Of a DNA stretch of 11,253 nucleotides, positions 1 through 5,689 are shown one piece after another. The notes under the pieces are model-generated. The model was not told the DNA's origin. It ran no database searches and worked only from the letters and a program-made list of their open reading frames with translations. The position numbers were made by a program, and so were the translations under genes. Within the stretch, counting starts at the first letter, position 1, and each line of letters begins with the position of its first letter. The DNA comes from an uncultured Candidatus Saccharimonas sp. (lineage in GTDB: Bacteria; Patescibacteriota; Saccharimonadia; Saccharimonadales; SZUA-47), in contig CALRCT010000007.1 of NCBI GenBank assembly GCA_943354655.1, positions 1 to 11,253 on the forward strand. The letters are read 5' to 3'.

Positions 1-120
1 ATGTCTTACTACGGACACAATAAAGTACGAGGAGGCTATACATGCTATACAGGTACTTATAACGTGGAGCCTAACGGTTACATGCGAAGAGATAACGATT
101 ACAGTAGGTCTAAATATTAG
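1..120 (+). CDS. C-terminal end of an unidentified protein (cut by the left edge)
   Basis: Frame 1 is open from the first base to a TAG at 118-120, giving 39 residues. The frame begins with ATG at base 1, but no upstream sequence is visible, so this is more likely the tail of a longer gene than a complete one. It is rich in Tyr, Gly and Asn and has one Cys. A GGY, a gap of 12 residues, then GY followed by Asp residues matches the spacing in the last part of the CAP protein downstream (GGY at 271-273, GY at 286-287, D291-Y292). A related 30-bp repeat follows both stop codons. The simplest inference is that this is the end of a paralogue carrying the same C-terminal domain. The function is otherwise unrecognised. 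Confidence 0.4.
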   Translation: MSYYGHNKVRGGYTCYTGTYNVEPNGYMRRDNDYSRSKY

Positions 121-126
121 TGCTAG

Positions 127-156
127 CATAGTTGCCCAGTTCATCCACTAAAGGTA
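127..156 (+). repeat. 30-bp direct repeat, copy 1
   Basis: This copy begins 6 nt after the stop of the left-edge gene. It matches 1154-1183 at 26 of 30 positions without gaps. The shared core is CATAGTTGC, then CAGTT, then ATCCACTA, ending in GGTA. Unlike copy 2 it does not lead into a long hairpin. Confidence 0.7.
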
Positions 157-200
157 TATGATATTAATAAGAATTTCTTAGTTAGGTGTACTGTTAATAT

Positions 201-1148
201 ATGGCTAAAAAGAAAGTGCCCTTATTCAAAGAGGATGATGAGCAATACGCCAAGAAAACTGCTCATAAAGTAAAGCCTAAGTCTAAGAAGTTACTTTTAG
301 GTCTAATATTTGCTGTATTAGTTTTTGCAATACTAGGCGAATCGCTTATTTATATTTCTAGGCACAAATCAAGCGAATATTCTAAGCCTACGGCTACGGC
401 TACTATTTCAAGTCCCGCCACTACGGGTGTCATAGGCCTTGCAAAGAATTCTTATGATGCGATAAATATAACATCGGACGCTTTATTGGTAGCAACTAAT
501 AAAGTCCGTGCAGATAACGGTGTAAGTGCGGTCACTATAAACGGCCAACTATCTAGTTCTTCTGTTGCAAAGTGTAATGACATGGTTCAGAGAAACTACT
601 GGGCACACAACACTCCTGACGGCAAACAGCCATGGACATTTGTCGATGCTGCGGGGTATAAGTATGCTAAATCTGGAGAAAACTTAGGCTATGGTTTTAA
701 GTCCTCAAGTGACGTAGTTACGGGATGGATGAATAGCTTACCGCACAGACAAAATTTGCTAGACAAGACGTTTACAGAAGTAGGTTTTGGTATTTGCAAG
801 AGTAATAGTTACGTAGGTTTTGGAGCACAAACTATTGTCGTTCAACACTTCGGCGAACCAGCACCCAAATACCAACCCAAGGCAACTAACGCCTATGCAC
901 CTCCTGTACCAAAACCTTACGTTGCATCAGTTTGTACGAAAATACCGATTCCGTATAAGACGATTTATAAAGATGCTTCGTATATGTACACAGACGAAAC
1001 GAGTTCTTACGGAGGCTACGAAGGTTTTACGAACAGCTGCACTGCTGACTCAACGGGCTATAAGCCAACAGACTACACGATACAGCCAATAGATAAAACC
1101 GTACTAGTGGGTACGAAACCTAGACCAGTCCCCCCTACTACTCCTTAG
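201..1148 (+). CDS. Membrane-anchored CAP (SCP/PR1, YkwD-like) protein with C-terminal G5-like domain
   Basis: The 315-residue protein has a Lys-rich cytoplasmic start, one membrane segment (about 31-53) and a Ser/Thr/Pro/Ala linker (about 57-78). A CAP domain follows at about 92-220. Its signatures are YWAHNTPDG with H136, GENLGYGF with E160, a W-M-N-S-x-x-H-R-x-N-x-L motif with H182, E193, and a final VVQHFG. Residues 245-305 look like a G5-type domain: they open with IPYKTIYKD and end with VLVGTK, the usual G5 ending, and include C245 and C280. The tail is Pro/Thr-rich. CAP proteins are extracellular with varied roles, and G5 domains are linked to cell-wall sugar binding, so an anchored wall-facing role is inferred. 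The ATG at 201 keeps the basic N-terminus; an SD-like TTAGGTG lies at 182-188. Base composition is richer in GC than the genes to the right. Confidence 0.9.
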   Translation: MAKKKVPLFKEDDEQYAKKTAHKVKPKSKKLLLGLIFAVLVFAILGESLIYISRHKSSEYSKPTATATISSPATTGVIGLAKNSYDAINITSDALLVATNKVRADNGVSAVTINGQLSSSSVAKCNDMVQRNYWAHNTPDGKQPWTFVDAAGYKYAKSGENLGYGFKSSSDVVTGWMNSLPHRQNLLDKTFTEVGFGICKSNSYVGFGAQTIVVQHFGEPAPKYQPKATNAYAPPVPKPYVASVCTKIPIPYKTIYKDASYMYTDETSSYGGYEGFTNSCTADSTGYKPTDYTIQPIDKTVLVGTKPRPVPPTTP

Positions 1149-1153
1149 TTGTC

Positions 1154-1183
1154 CATAGTTGCGCAGTTTATCCACTAGGGGTA
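1154..1183 (+). repeat. 30-bp direct repeat, copy 2
   Basis: This copy begins 5 nt after the CAP gene stop and is 26/30 identical to 127-156. Its last bases enter the left arm of the long hairpin at 1182-1227. Two copies in the same position relative to two stop codons point to a gene-plus-tail duplication or a mobile 3'-flank repeat. Confidence 0.7.
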
Positions 1184-1227
1184 GCCAAATGATAGACCCA
1201 GCGTAAGCTGGGTTTTTCATTTGGCTA
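1182..1227 (+). terminator. Long two-part hairpin with U-tract, probable terminator of the CAP gene
   Basis: The inner stem ACCCAGC (1196-1202) pairs perfectly with GCTGGGT (1207-1213) around a GTAA loop of GNRA type, followed by T1213-T1217. This is the layout of an intrinsic terminator on the plus strand. An outer stem, TAGCCAAATGA (1182-1192), pairs perfectly with TCATTTGGCTA (1217-1227). The two are separated by a 3x3 internal region, so the whole element could fold as one long hairpin. It lies 34 nt after the CAP stop codon. The minus strand has no T-run after the stem, so it reads as a terminator in one direction only. Confidence 0.8.
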
Positions 1228-1380
1228 ACGAAGCGAACCGAAGCCTCAGAATGCACATTCGGGGTGAAGATTGCCATTCGGCAATCTGCAAGGAAACCTT
1301 TCAGATTTGCAACTTGTTGCAAGTACGAAAGTTTCGGGCCTGCCAAAGGTAGGTCGAATCCCACATCCCTTCCCATATCC
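1228..1380 (+). ncRNA. Hairpin-rich gene-free element; candidate structured RNA (strand uncertain)
   Basis: No convincing gene lies between the terminator and the tspO promoter. The sequence holds a run of short perfect or near-perfect hairpins: 1268-1287 (8 bp, ATTC loop), 1290-1300 (4 bp, AAA loop), 1305-1324 (8 bp with one G-T, CTTG loop), 1326-1336 (4 bp) and 1339-1353 (6 bp with one G-T, AAA loop). GGGGTG (1261-1266) can pair with CATCCC (1364-1369) to close them into a multibranched shape. The 3' part, with TCGAATCCCAC and an encoded CCA at 1372-1374, resembles a tRNA T-arm and tail, but no D-arm or anticodon arm can be drawn. It is not a known riboswitch, RNase P, SRP or tmRNA that I recognise. 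It could be an independent RNA, a degenerate tRNA or a dispersed intergenic element. Confidence 0.3.
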
Positions 1381-1404
1381 CTTACGAATCAAAATACGAC
1401 TTAA

Positions 1405-1432
1405 TATGGCGCCATAATGCTATAGTTTTAGT
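1405..1432 (+). promoter_or_regulatory. tspO promoter: 12-bp palindrome plus extended -10, leaderless spacing
   Basis: A perfect palindrome, TATGGCGCCATA (1405-1416), is followed by TGCTATAGT (1418-1426), an extended -10 element one base from consensus. Exactly 6 nt separate the hexamer from the ATG at 1433, so transcription should start at or next to the start codon. No good -35 is seen, as is usual for extended -10 promoters. The palindrome lies in the spacer just upstream of the -10, where a bound repressor would block polymerase; this role is inferred. Confidence 0.5.
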
Positions 1433-1825
1433 ATGGACACAGATAGTTGGTATAAACTGCTAAATAAACCTAGTTGGGCACCACAACCATGGGTTTTTGG
1501 AACTGTGTGGTCTGTTTTGTACCCTATTATTATTGCTGTAAACATATACATTATTGTTTTAATTGCTAAACATAAAATTGGTATAAGTTTAGCTGTTCCC
1601 TTTTGGTTAAATTTATTTTTTAACTTAATATTTACACCTATACAATTTGGATTACGGAACAATTTTTTGGCAATGATAGATATTTATCTTGTTTTGGCGA
1701 CTATTATAATAGGAATTATTGTAGCGTGGCCTGTGTCTAAAATTATATCTATAGCATTTTTACCGTATTTGATTTGGGTAGTTATTGCTACCGTATTGCA
1801 AACTTATATAGTTATACATAACTAG
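1433..1825 (+). CDS. TspO/MBR-family tryptophan-rich membrane protein (short form)
   Basis: The 130-residue, very hydrophobic protein has the TspO signature at its N-terminus: WYKLLNKPSWAPQ (residues 6-18), then WVFGTVWSVLYP, then a helix with WLNLFFN and a final helix with PYLIWVVIAT. TspO/MBR proteins bind porphyrins and sterol-like ligands in membranes and are linked to stress and tetrapyrrole control. The usual family length is about 155-160 with five helices. Here four membrane segments are visible (about 19-41, 49-71, 76-100, 102-128), and the helix normally preceding the WY..L.KP loop is absent. An in-frame TAA at 1415-1417 and no start between it and 1433 rule out an upstream extension. 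It has its own leaderless-type promoter and lies 20 nt before the next gene. Family assignment is firm; the ligand is unknown. Confidence 0.9.
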   Translation: MDTDSWYKLLNKPSWAPQPWVFGTVWSVLYPIIIAVNIYIIVLIAKHKIGISLAVPFWLNLFFNLIFTPIQFGLRNNFLAMIDIYLVLATIIIGIIVAWPVSKIISIAFLPYLIWVVIATVLQTYIVIHN

Positions 1826-1830
1826 TATTT

Positions 1831-1845
1831 TGCTATAATTATTAT
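1831..1845 (+). promoter_or_regulatory. Extended -10 promoter, leaderless spacing, for the NAD(P)-binding protein gene
   Basis: TGCTATAAT (1831-1839) is a perfect extended -10 element. Six nt separate TATAAT from the ATG at 1846, the same geometry as at tspO. There is no Shine-Dalgarno sequence, and the -35 position is poor (GTTATA at 1811-1816). The gene can thus be transcribed without tspO, probably as a leaderless mRNA. Confidence 0.6.
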
Positions 1846-2727
1846 ATGAAAATAGCTATTTTGGGTGCCGATGGTTATATAGGACATAATTTAATAGAAC
1901 AGTTATTAAAAGACACTAGTCACCTTATTTTAGCTATATCCCCTAATGCCGAGTCTATGCAATACCAGCATGAACGATTAACTAAATTTAATGTTAACGT
2001 TTTTGACACCAATAAACTCAGCGAAGTTATTAAAAATTGCGACAGTGCATATTATTTAATTCATATGATGGCTCAAAAAGAACTAGATTTTGCCGAGGCA
2101 GAGTCTAGCGCGGCGTTAAGTTTTTGTGCAGCGGTTGTGGGTTCTAACATAAAACGCGTTATATATTTGGGTGGATTAGGTAGTGACAACGATAAATTAT
2201 CTAAGCATTTGGAAAGTCGTCATAAAACAGGTCAAATATTAAAAAATGGCGTACCACAAGTTATTGAGTTTCGTGCATCGATGGTAGTTGGTCACGGCAG
2301 TATATCGTACGATATAGTTACGAATTTAATTCATAAACTACCTATATTAACTTTACCAAAATGGGCAAAAACTTTAACTCAACCTATAGGTTTAAGCGAT
2401 GCCATTAGCTACTTAATTGCTGCACTAGATTTAACAATAAACGACAGTCAAATAGTCGAAATTGGTGGTCCCGAACAACTTTCTTACGGAGATCTAATGA
2501 AGCGATACGCAGCCTGGAAGAATAAAAAAATGATTATTATTAAGTTTCATATAATACCGTTAAGTATTGCAGCGTGGTGGTTAAATTTATTTACACCAAA
2601 AACTCACGCCAAGGTAGGCAGAATTATGGTAGAATCTTTATCTAATTCGATGATTGTTACCAACAACCGTGCAACCGAGCTTTTTCCGGATATTCACCCC
2701 AAAGGTTTAGAGGAAGTATTTGTGTAA
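1846..2727 (+). CDS. YbjT-like NAD(P)-binding Rossmann-fold protein (atypical SDR)
   Basis: The 293-residue protein opens with a Rossmann strand and glycine loop, MKIAILGADGYIG (1-13). It continues with AYYLIHMM (residues 68-75), a FAEAESSAA helix and a conserved RVIYLGGLGS strand. The segment LSKHLESRHKTG, then VIEFRASMVVGHGS, then the later EIGGPEQLSYGDLM and ELFPDIHPKGLEE, are typical of YbjT/NmrA-like atypical short-chain dehydrogenases. No classical catalytic YxxxK is seen at the usual place, which fits atypical SDRs that bind nucleotide but may not act as simple dehydrogenases. Related proteins are annotated as NAD-dependent epimerases or quinone-oxidoreductase-like; the substrate is unknown. 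The start is supported by the extended -10 six bases upstream and by the Rossmann motif at residue 2. It stands alone, downstream of tspO and before an 88-nt gap. Confidence 0.85.
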   Translation: MKIAILGADGYIGHNLIEQLLKDTSHLILAISPNAESMQYQHERLTKFNVNVFDTNKLSEVIKNCDSAYYLIHMMAQKELDFAEAESSAALSFCAAVVGSNIKRVIYLGGLGSDNDKLSKHLESRHKTGQILKNGVPQVIEFRASMVVGHGSISYDIVTNLIHKLPILTLPKWAKTLTQPIGLSDAISYLIAALDLTINDSQIVEIGGPEQLSYGDLMKRYAAWKNKKMIIIKFHIIPLSIAAWWLNLFTPKTHAKVGRIMVESLSNSMIVTNNRATELFPDIHPKGLEEVFV

Positions 2728-2750
2728 AATTATTATATTTTACTTAGCGA

Positions 2751-2804
2751 TAAGTGCAGTTGTTAAGATATAATTAAACTTAAGTGCAATTTATGTAAAA
2801 GGTG
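2751..2804 (+). promoter_or_regulatory. Promoter region with 30-bp-spaced direct repeats and RBS, upstream of the first M15 peptidase
   Basis: A consensus TATAAT lies at 2769-2774, implying a start near 2781. The 11-mer TAAGTGCARTT occurs twice, at 2751-2761 and 2781-2791. The copies are exactly 30 bp apart (about three helical turns), one between -35 and -10 and one at the predicted start site, so a regulator bound to both would straddle the -10. AAAAGGTG (2797-2804) is a Shine-Dalgarno sequence 11 nt before the GTG start, so unlike its neighbours this gene has a leader. The TAAGTGCA core also occurs inside two coding regions, which weakens the operator reading. Confidence 0.45.
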
Positions 2805-2815
2805 TAGTTAAATTT

Positions 2816-3670
2816 GTGAGAATTATAGAACCAAGTCATTTAAAAAGACGTAGTATTAAAAAGAAAAAAAGTCACAAAAGGCTTTATTTAATTTTGGTGT
2901 TATTATCTTTTGGTTTAGTTTTTGTATGGACACAAATTAATCCTAAAAAAATCGATTCTGCCATTGATTTAAAACAAGTTAGTAATACTAGTGTTAAGGG
3001 TGTGGCTGTAGCTGAAGTTCCTAAAAAGAACACACTAAAAGAGTTTAGTAATACTGGTTTTGTAGATTTTTATGGATCATTTGCTTACCCAAACACGTCA
3101 GAAATAATTTCTCCCCCTGTAATTACTGGTAACCCCGAAGCAGATAAGCGCATCCAATCTATAGCCGAAAAAAGAGGATATAAATTAAGGAGCGCCCCTA
3201 TTTCTGCCCCTGTTAGTACGTTTGAAGGAATGCAAATACAGCAAAAAGCGCAACAACCACTTGCAGATTTATTTACCGAAGCAAAAAAAGCAGGTCATAT
3301 TTTAACTTTGACAGCCGCTTTTAGGTCGGTCGACGACCAACGTGAATTATTTGTGGGCAGATTAAACGCTAAAATGACAGATATTGCACTAGGGTTGGCA
3401 GATGCATCTGTAGAAGAAACACTTAAAACAACTGCTCCCCCGGGCTATTCTAGGCATCATAACGGTTTTACTATAGATATTGCATGTGGCAACGTAGGTG
3501 GAATGGCCTTTTTAGAAACTGACTGTTTTGCTTGGTTAAGTAAAGATAATTTTAAAATGGCAAAAGAATTTGGTTGGATTCCAAGTTATCCTGATGGAGC
3601 TAGCAGTGTTGGTCCAGAGCCAGAACCCTGGGAATATGTATGGGTTAGTAAAGGCTCATTGTTAGAATAA
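2816..3670 (+). CDS. Membrane-anchored M15/VanY-like D,D-carboxypeptidase with altered zinc motif
   Basis: The 284-residue protein has a Lys/Arg-rich N-terminus, one membrane segment (about 23-40) and a linker. A VanY-type M15 domain covers about 105-280. Seen motifs are AAFRS with R170, the zinc motif S-R-H-H-N-G-F-T-I-D with H214 and D221, and E-P-W-E-Y at 270-274. In this family the last motif is normally E-P-W-H, with Glu as catalytic base and His as third zinc ligand. Here E270 is kept but the His position is E273 (codon GAA, two changes from a His codon). C224 and C237 may form a disulfide. M15 enzymes trim D-Ala from peptidoglycan stem peptides; activity is uncertain given the ligand change. 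The GTG start is chosen because it keeps the membrane anchor and has an SD upstream; no ATG occurs before residue 139. The next gene follows after 4 nt. Confidence 0.85.
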   Translation: MRIIEPSHLKRRSIKKKKSHKRLYLILVLLSFGLVFVWTQINPKKIDSAIDLKQVSNTSVKGVAVAEVPKKNTLKEFSNTGFVDFYGSFAYPNTSEIISPPVITGNPEADKRIQSIAEKRGYKLRSAPISAPVSTFEGMQIQQKAQQPLADLFTEAKKAGHILTLTAAFRSVDDQRELFVGRLNAKMTDIALGLADASVEETLKTTAPPGYSRHHNGFTIDIACGNVGGMAFLETDCFAWLSKDNFKMAKEFGWIPSYPDGASSVGPEPEPWEYVWVSKGSLLE

Positions 3671-3674
3671 AAAC

Positions 3675-4898
3675 ATGAAACCTAAGAAAAGTATTATTAA
3701 GCTAAAATACGTTGTGGTCATTTTAGTAATAATCACCATCTTAGTTATAGTGTTTATTTTAAGACAAAAGATCAGTGATTATTTTGTTAATAAAGACAGT
3801 AAAAATACAGTAAATGTGTTAGAAAAAGACGTAATAGTTAAATCTAAAACTACTAGGTTTATTGCAGCTGGAGATTTTATTGCCCATGACGCATTAAACT
3901 TGCAGGCTAAAAACGATGAAGGCCAGTATAACTATTATCAGTTTATGGATCAAATGAAGCCTGTTATGTCGTCTGCGGATATCCGTTTTTGCAACCAATC
4001 TACTTTGGTAGGTGGCGAAAAATTTGGCGTAACTGGTTATCCAAGTTTTAACGCCCCCGAAGCGTTTGCTAATAATATGGTAGATGTTGGCTGTAATCTT
4101 ATTAATACTGCGTCTAATCATAGTAGTGATAAAAATCAGTCTGTAATTGATTCTAATGTAGCGCTTTGGCAAAAAATTCAAGGAACTCTTACTGTGGTCG
4201 GGCAAAATAGTTCTGACGAAGCCAGACAGAGGGTTAATTATTTTGTAATAGATGGCTTAAAATATGCGTTTTTAGCGTATACAACATATTCAAACTCTAC
4301 CCCACCGGCTTCTTATTCGGTTAATATGTATAGTCGGGAATTTGCTAAGTTACAGGTGGCAGCAGCAAAAGCTGCTGGTGCAAAGTTTATTATTGTAAGT
4401 ATGCGTTGGGGCACAGAATATTCTGAGGGCGTTAACGGCTATCAACTGTCAGAAAGCCAATACTTAGCTGATTTGGGTGTAAAGCTAGTCTTAGGTCATG
4501 GTCCGCATGTCTTAGAGCCTGTTAAAAGACTTACTGGCACTGGTGGTAACGAAACTTTAGTTTGGTATAGCCTGGGTAACTTTTTGCACGCACAACTAGA
4601 ACCAGAAACACTTTTTAACGGAATTGCAGTATTAGAAATAGACCCTAAAAATGCATCGATTATTAGCGCAGGTTTTTTGCCTACTTATATGCACTACGAC
4701 TGGACTGCCGAAGAAGCTAAAAAACAAGATTTGCTGGCGCGCAAAAATTTTGAATTAGTACCATTAGAAAAAGCAACAGAACTTTTTAAAAGTTCACATT
4801 TAAATACAACTATAGATGCACAAGAAAAAAGAATAAGTAGCACTTTAAATATGTTTACTTCGATACCTATTCTTAACCTTAAAGATATTGGTTTATAG
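3675..4898 (+). CDS. CapA-like (PGA_cap) metallophosphatase-fold protein, membrane-anchored
   Basis: The 407-residue protein has a basic N-terminus, one membrane segment (about 12-29) and a CapA-type domain at about 60-340. Seen landmarks are FIAAGDFIAHD (D67, H71), FCNQST (N107), TASNHSSD (N148, H149), VSMRWGTEYS (R244), LGHGPHVLEPV (H275, H278) and WYSLGNF (N302). CapA proteins have a calcineurin-like fold and are known from poly-gamma-glutamate capsule loci, but many members are stand-alone surface proteins. Two family motifs deviate: the usual N-L-E appears as N-Q-S and the usual H-W-G as R-W-G, so a changed metal site is possible. No capB/capC ligase genes are visible, so capsule synthesis should not be assumed. 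The gene has no SD of its own, starts 4 nt after the M15 peptidase stop and is probably translated from the same mRNA. Its stop is one base from that of the convergent gene. Confidence 0.88.
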   Translation: MKPKKSIIKLKYVVVILVIITILVIVFILRQKISDYFVNKDSKNTVNVLEKDVIVKSKTTRFIAAGDFIAHDALNLQAKNDEGQYNYYQFMDQMKPVMSSADIRFCNQSTLVGGEKFGVTGYPSFNAPEAFANNMVDVGCNLINTASNHSSDKNQSVIDSNVALWQKIQGTLTVVGQNSSDEARQRVNYFVIDGLKYAFLAYTTYSNSTPPASYSVNMYSREFAKLQVAAAKAAGAKFIIVSMRWGTEYSEGVNGYQLSESQYLADLGVKLVLGHGPHVLEPVKRLTGTGGNETLVWYSLGNFLHAQLEPETLFNGIAVLEIDPKNASIISAGFLPTYMHYDWTAEEAKKQDLLARKNFELVPLEKATELFKSSHLNTTIDAQEKRISSTLNMFTSIPILNLKDIGL

Positions 4899-4915
4899 AT
4901 TACTTTAAATAATCT
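4897..4915. terminator. Small inverted repeat at the convergent gene ends, possible weak bidirectional terminator
   Basis: AGATTA (4897-4902) and TAATCT (4910-4915) form a perfect 6-bp inverted repeat around CTTTAAA, overlapping both stop codons. The stem is AT-rich and no clear T-run follows on either strand, so termination is only a possibility. Confidence 0.25.
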
Positions 4916-5679
4916 GTTGCAGGTCCAAGATCAAAAAATTCTTCTAAAGTTTTGATACCTGTATTATGCATTTCTAATGCAAGTTCATGCCCTACGTATC
5001 TGTAGTGCCAGGGTTCAAACATATAACCTGTGACTTGTTCTTTGTCTGATGTATATCTAAGGATAAAACCGTATTTATAAGCGTTATCTGCCAGCCATTT
5101 TCCTTCTGGTAAATCTGCTAAACAAGCATCTAAATGGCACTTAGTATCTATTCTGGTAAAATCTAGAGCCAAACCTGTTTGATGTTCGCTATGTCCTGGA
5201 CGTGCGCTACTTCGGTCTGCTTCTGTAATCCCCTGCGTGTTAACGTAGCCGTCGTATAAAGTTTTTTGATACGTTGCCGATCTAAAACCACTACCTAGTT
5301 GTAGCTGAAGTCCTGTAGTTTTTGCGTCATTAAATAGGTTAATAAGATCTGTTTGCAATACTGTTCTTAAGTGCATTTGTTGCTCTGACGATGCTAGCCT
5401 TAAAGGCACACTAGGAACAATTAAATCATTTGGCGTATAAGTTATTGGTAGCGAATAATGTTTGTTTGCAACAAACCACAAGCTGGTGGGTTCTGTAATG
5501 CTGTACATTTTTTTGTTGAATTTGTCGGTGTTATTAGGGGTGTAATTGGAATTGTCGGGAGTGGTAACTTTGCTATTATTTGATACGATAGTATTTTTTT
5601 TTGTAAAAATACGAAAAGCCCAAAAAGTACCCAAAAGTAAAAATATAATTAATATAGATAGATTTATTTTTTTTATCAT
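4900..5679 (-). CDS. Membrane-anchored M15/VanY-type D,D-carboxypeptidase
   Basis: This second M15 peptidase has a short basic start, a membrane segment (about residues 9-25 counted from 5691), an Asn/Thr-rich linker (about 33-62) and a VanY domain at about 95-240. All key motifs are canonical: GSGFRS with R137, S-E-H-Q-T-G-L-A-L-D with zinc ligands H170 and D177, and EPWHYRYVG with catalytic E226 and zinc ligand H229. It should release terminal D-Ala from peptidoglycan peptides outside the membrane. C185 and C190 may form a disulfide. An ATG at 5691 would add four residues (MILV), but it overlaps the TATAAT at 5690-5695, so the ATG at 5679 is preferred. It is convergent with capA and divergent from the hydrolase operon. 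With the upstream M15 protein it forms a pair of one canonical and one altered enzyme around capA. Confidence 0.92.
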   Translation of the reverse strand: MIKKINLSILIIFLLLGTFWAFRIFTKKNTIVSNNSKVTTPDNSNYTPNNTDKFNKKMYSITEPTSLWFVANKHYSLPITYTPNDLIVPSVPLRLASSEQQMHLRTVLQTDLINLFNDAKTTGLQLQLGSGFRSATYQKTLYDGYVNTQGITEADRSSARPGHSEHQTGLALDFTRIDTKCHLDACLADLPEGKWLADNAYKYGFILRYTSDKEQVTGYMFEPWHYRYVGHELALEMHNTGIKTLEEFFDLGPATDYLK

Positions 5680-5689
5680 AACTAAAATC

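Noticed and set aside
141..1176. DnaA boxes within the 30-bp repeats (TTATCCACT at 1168-1176, TCATCCACT at 141-149)
   Set aside because: They have one and two mismatches to TTATCCACA, there are only two about 1 kb apart, and no AT-rich unwinding region, dnaA or dnaN is nearby. This does not support an origin.
1261..1374. A tRNA gene
   Set aside because: The 3' end has a T-arm-like string and CCA, but the T-stem mismatches, the acceptor pairing does not end next to the CCA, and no D-arm or anticodon arm with a seven-base loop can be drawn in about 110 nt.
1104..1376. Minus-strand 90-codon open frame across the CAP gene end, terminator and hairpin-rich element
   Set aside because: It runs through a near-perfect terminator hairpin and the CAP coding end, has no RBS, and its N-terminus (GRDVGFD) is the kind of peptide obtained by translating the reverse of a T-arm-like sequence. 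It is best seen as spurious translation of non-coding DNA.
1420..1662. Minus-strand open frame opposite tspO
   Set aside because: tspO on the plus strand has clear family motifs and a promoter; the minus frame has no recognisable domain or RBS and is a shadow.
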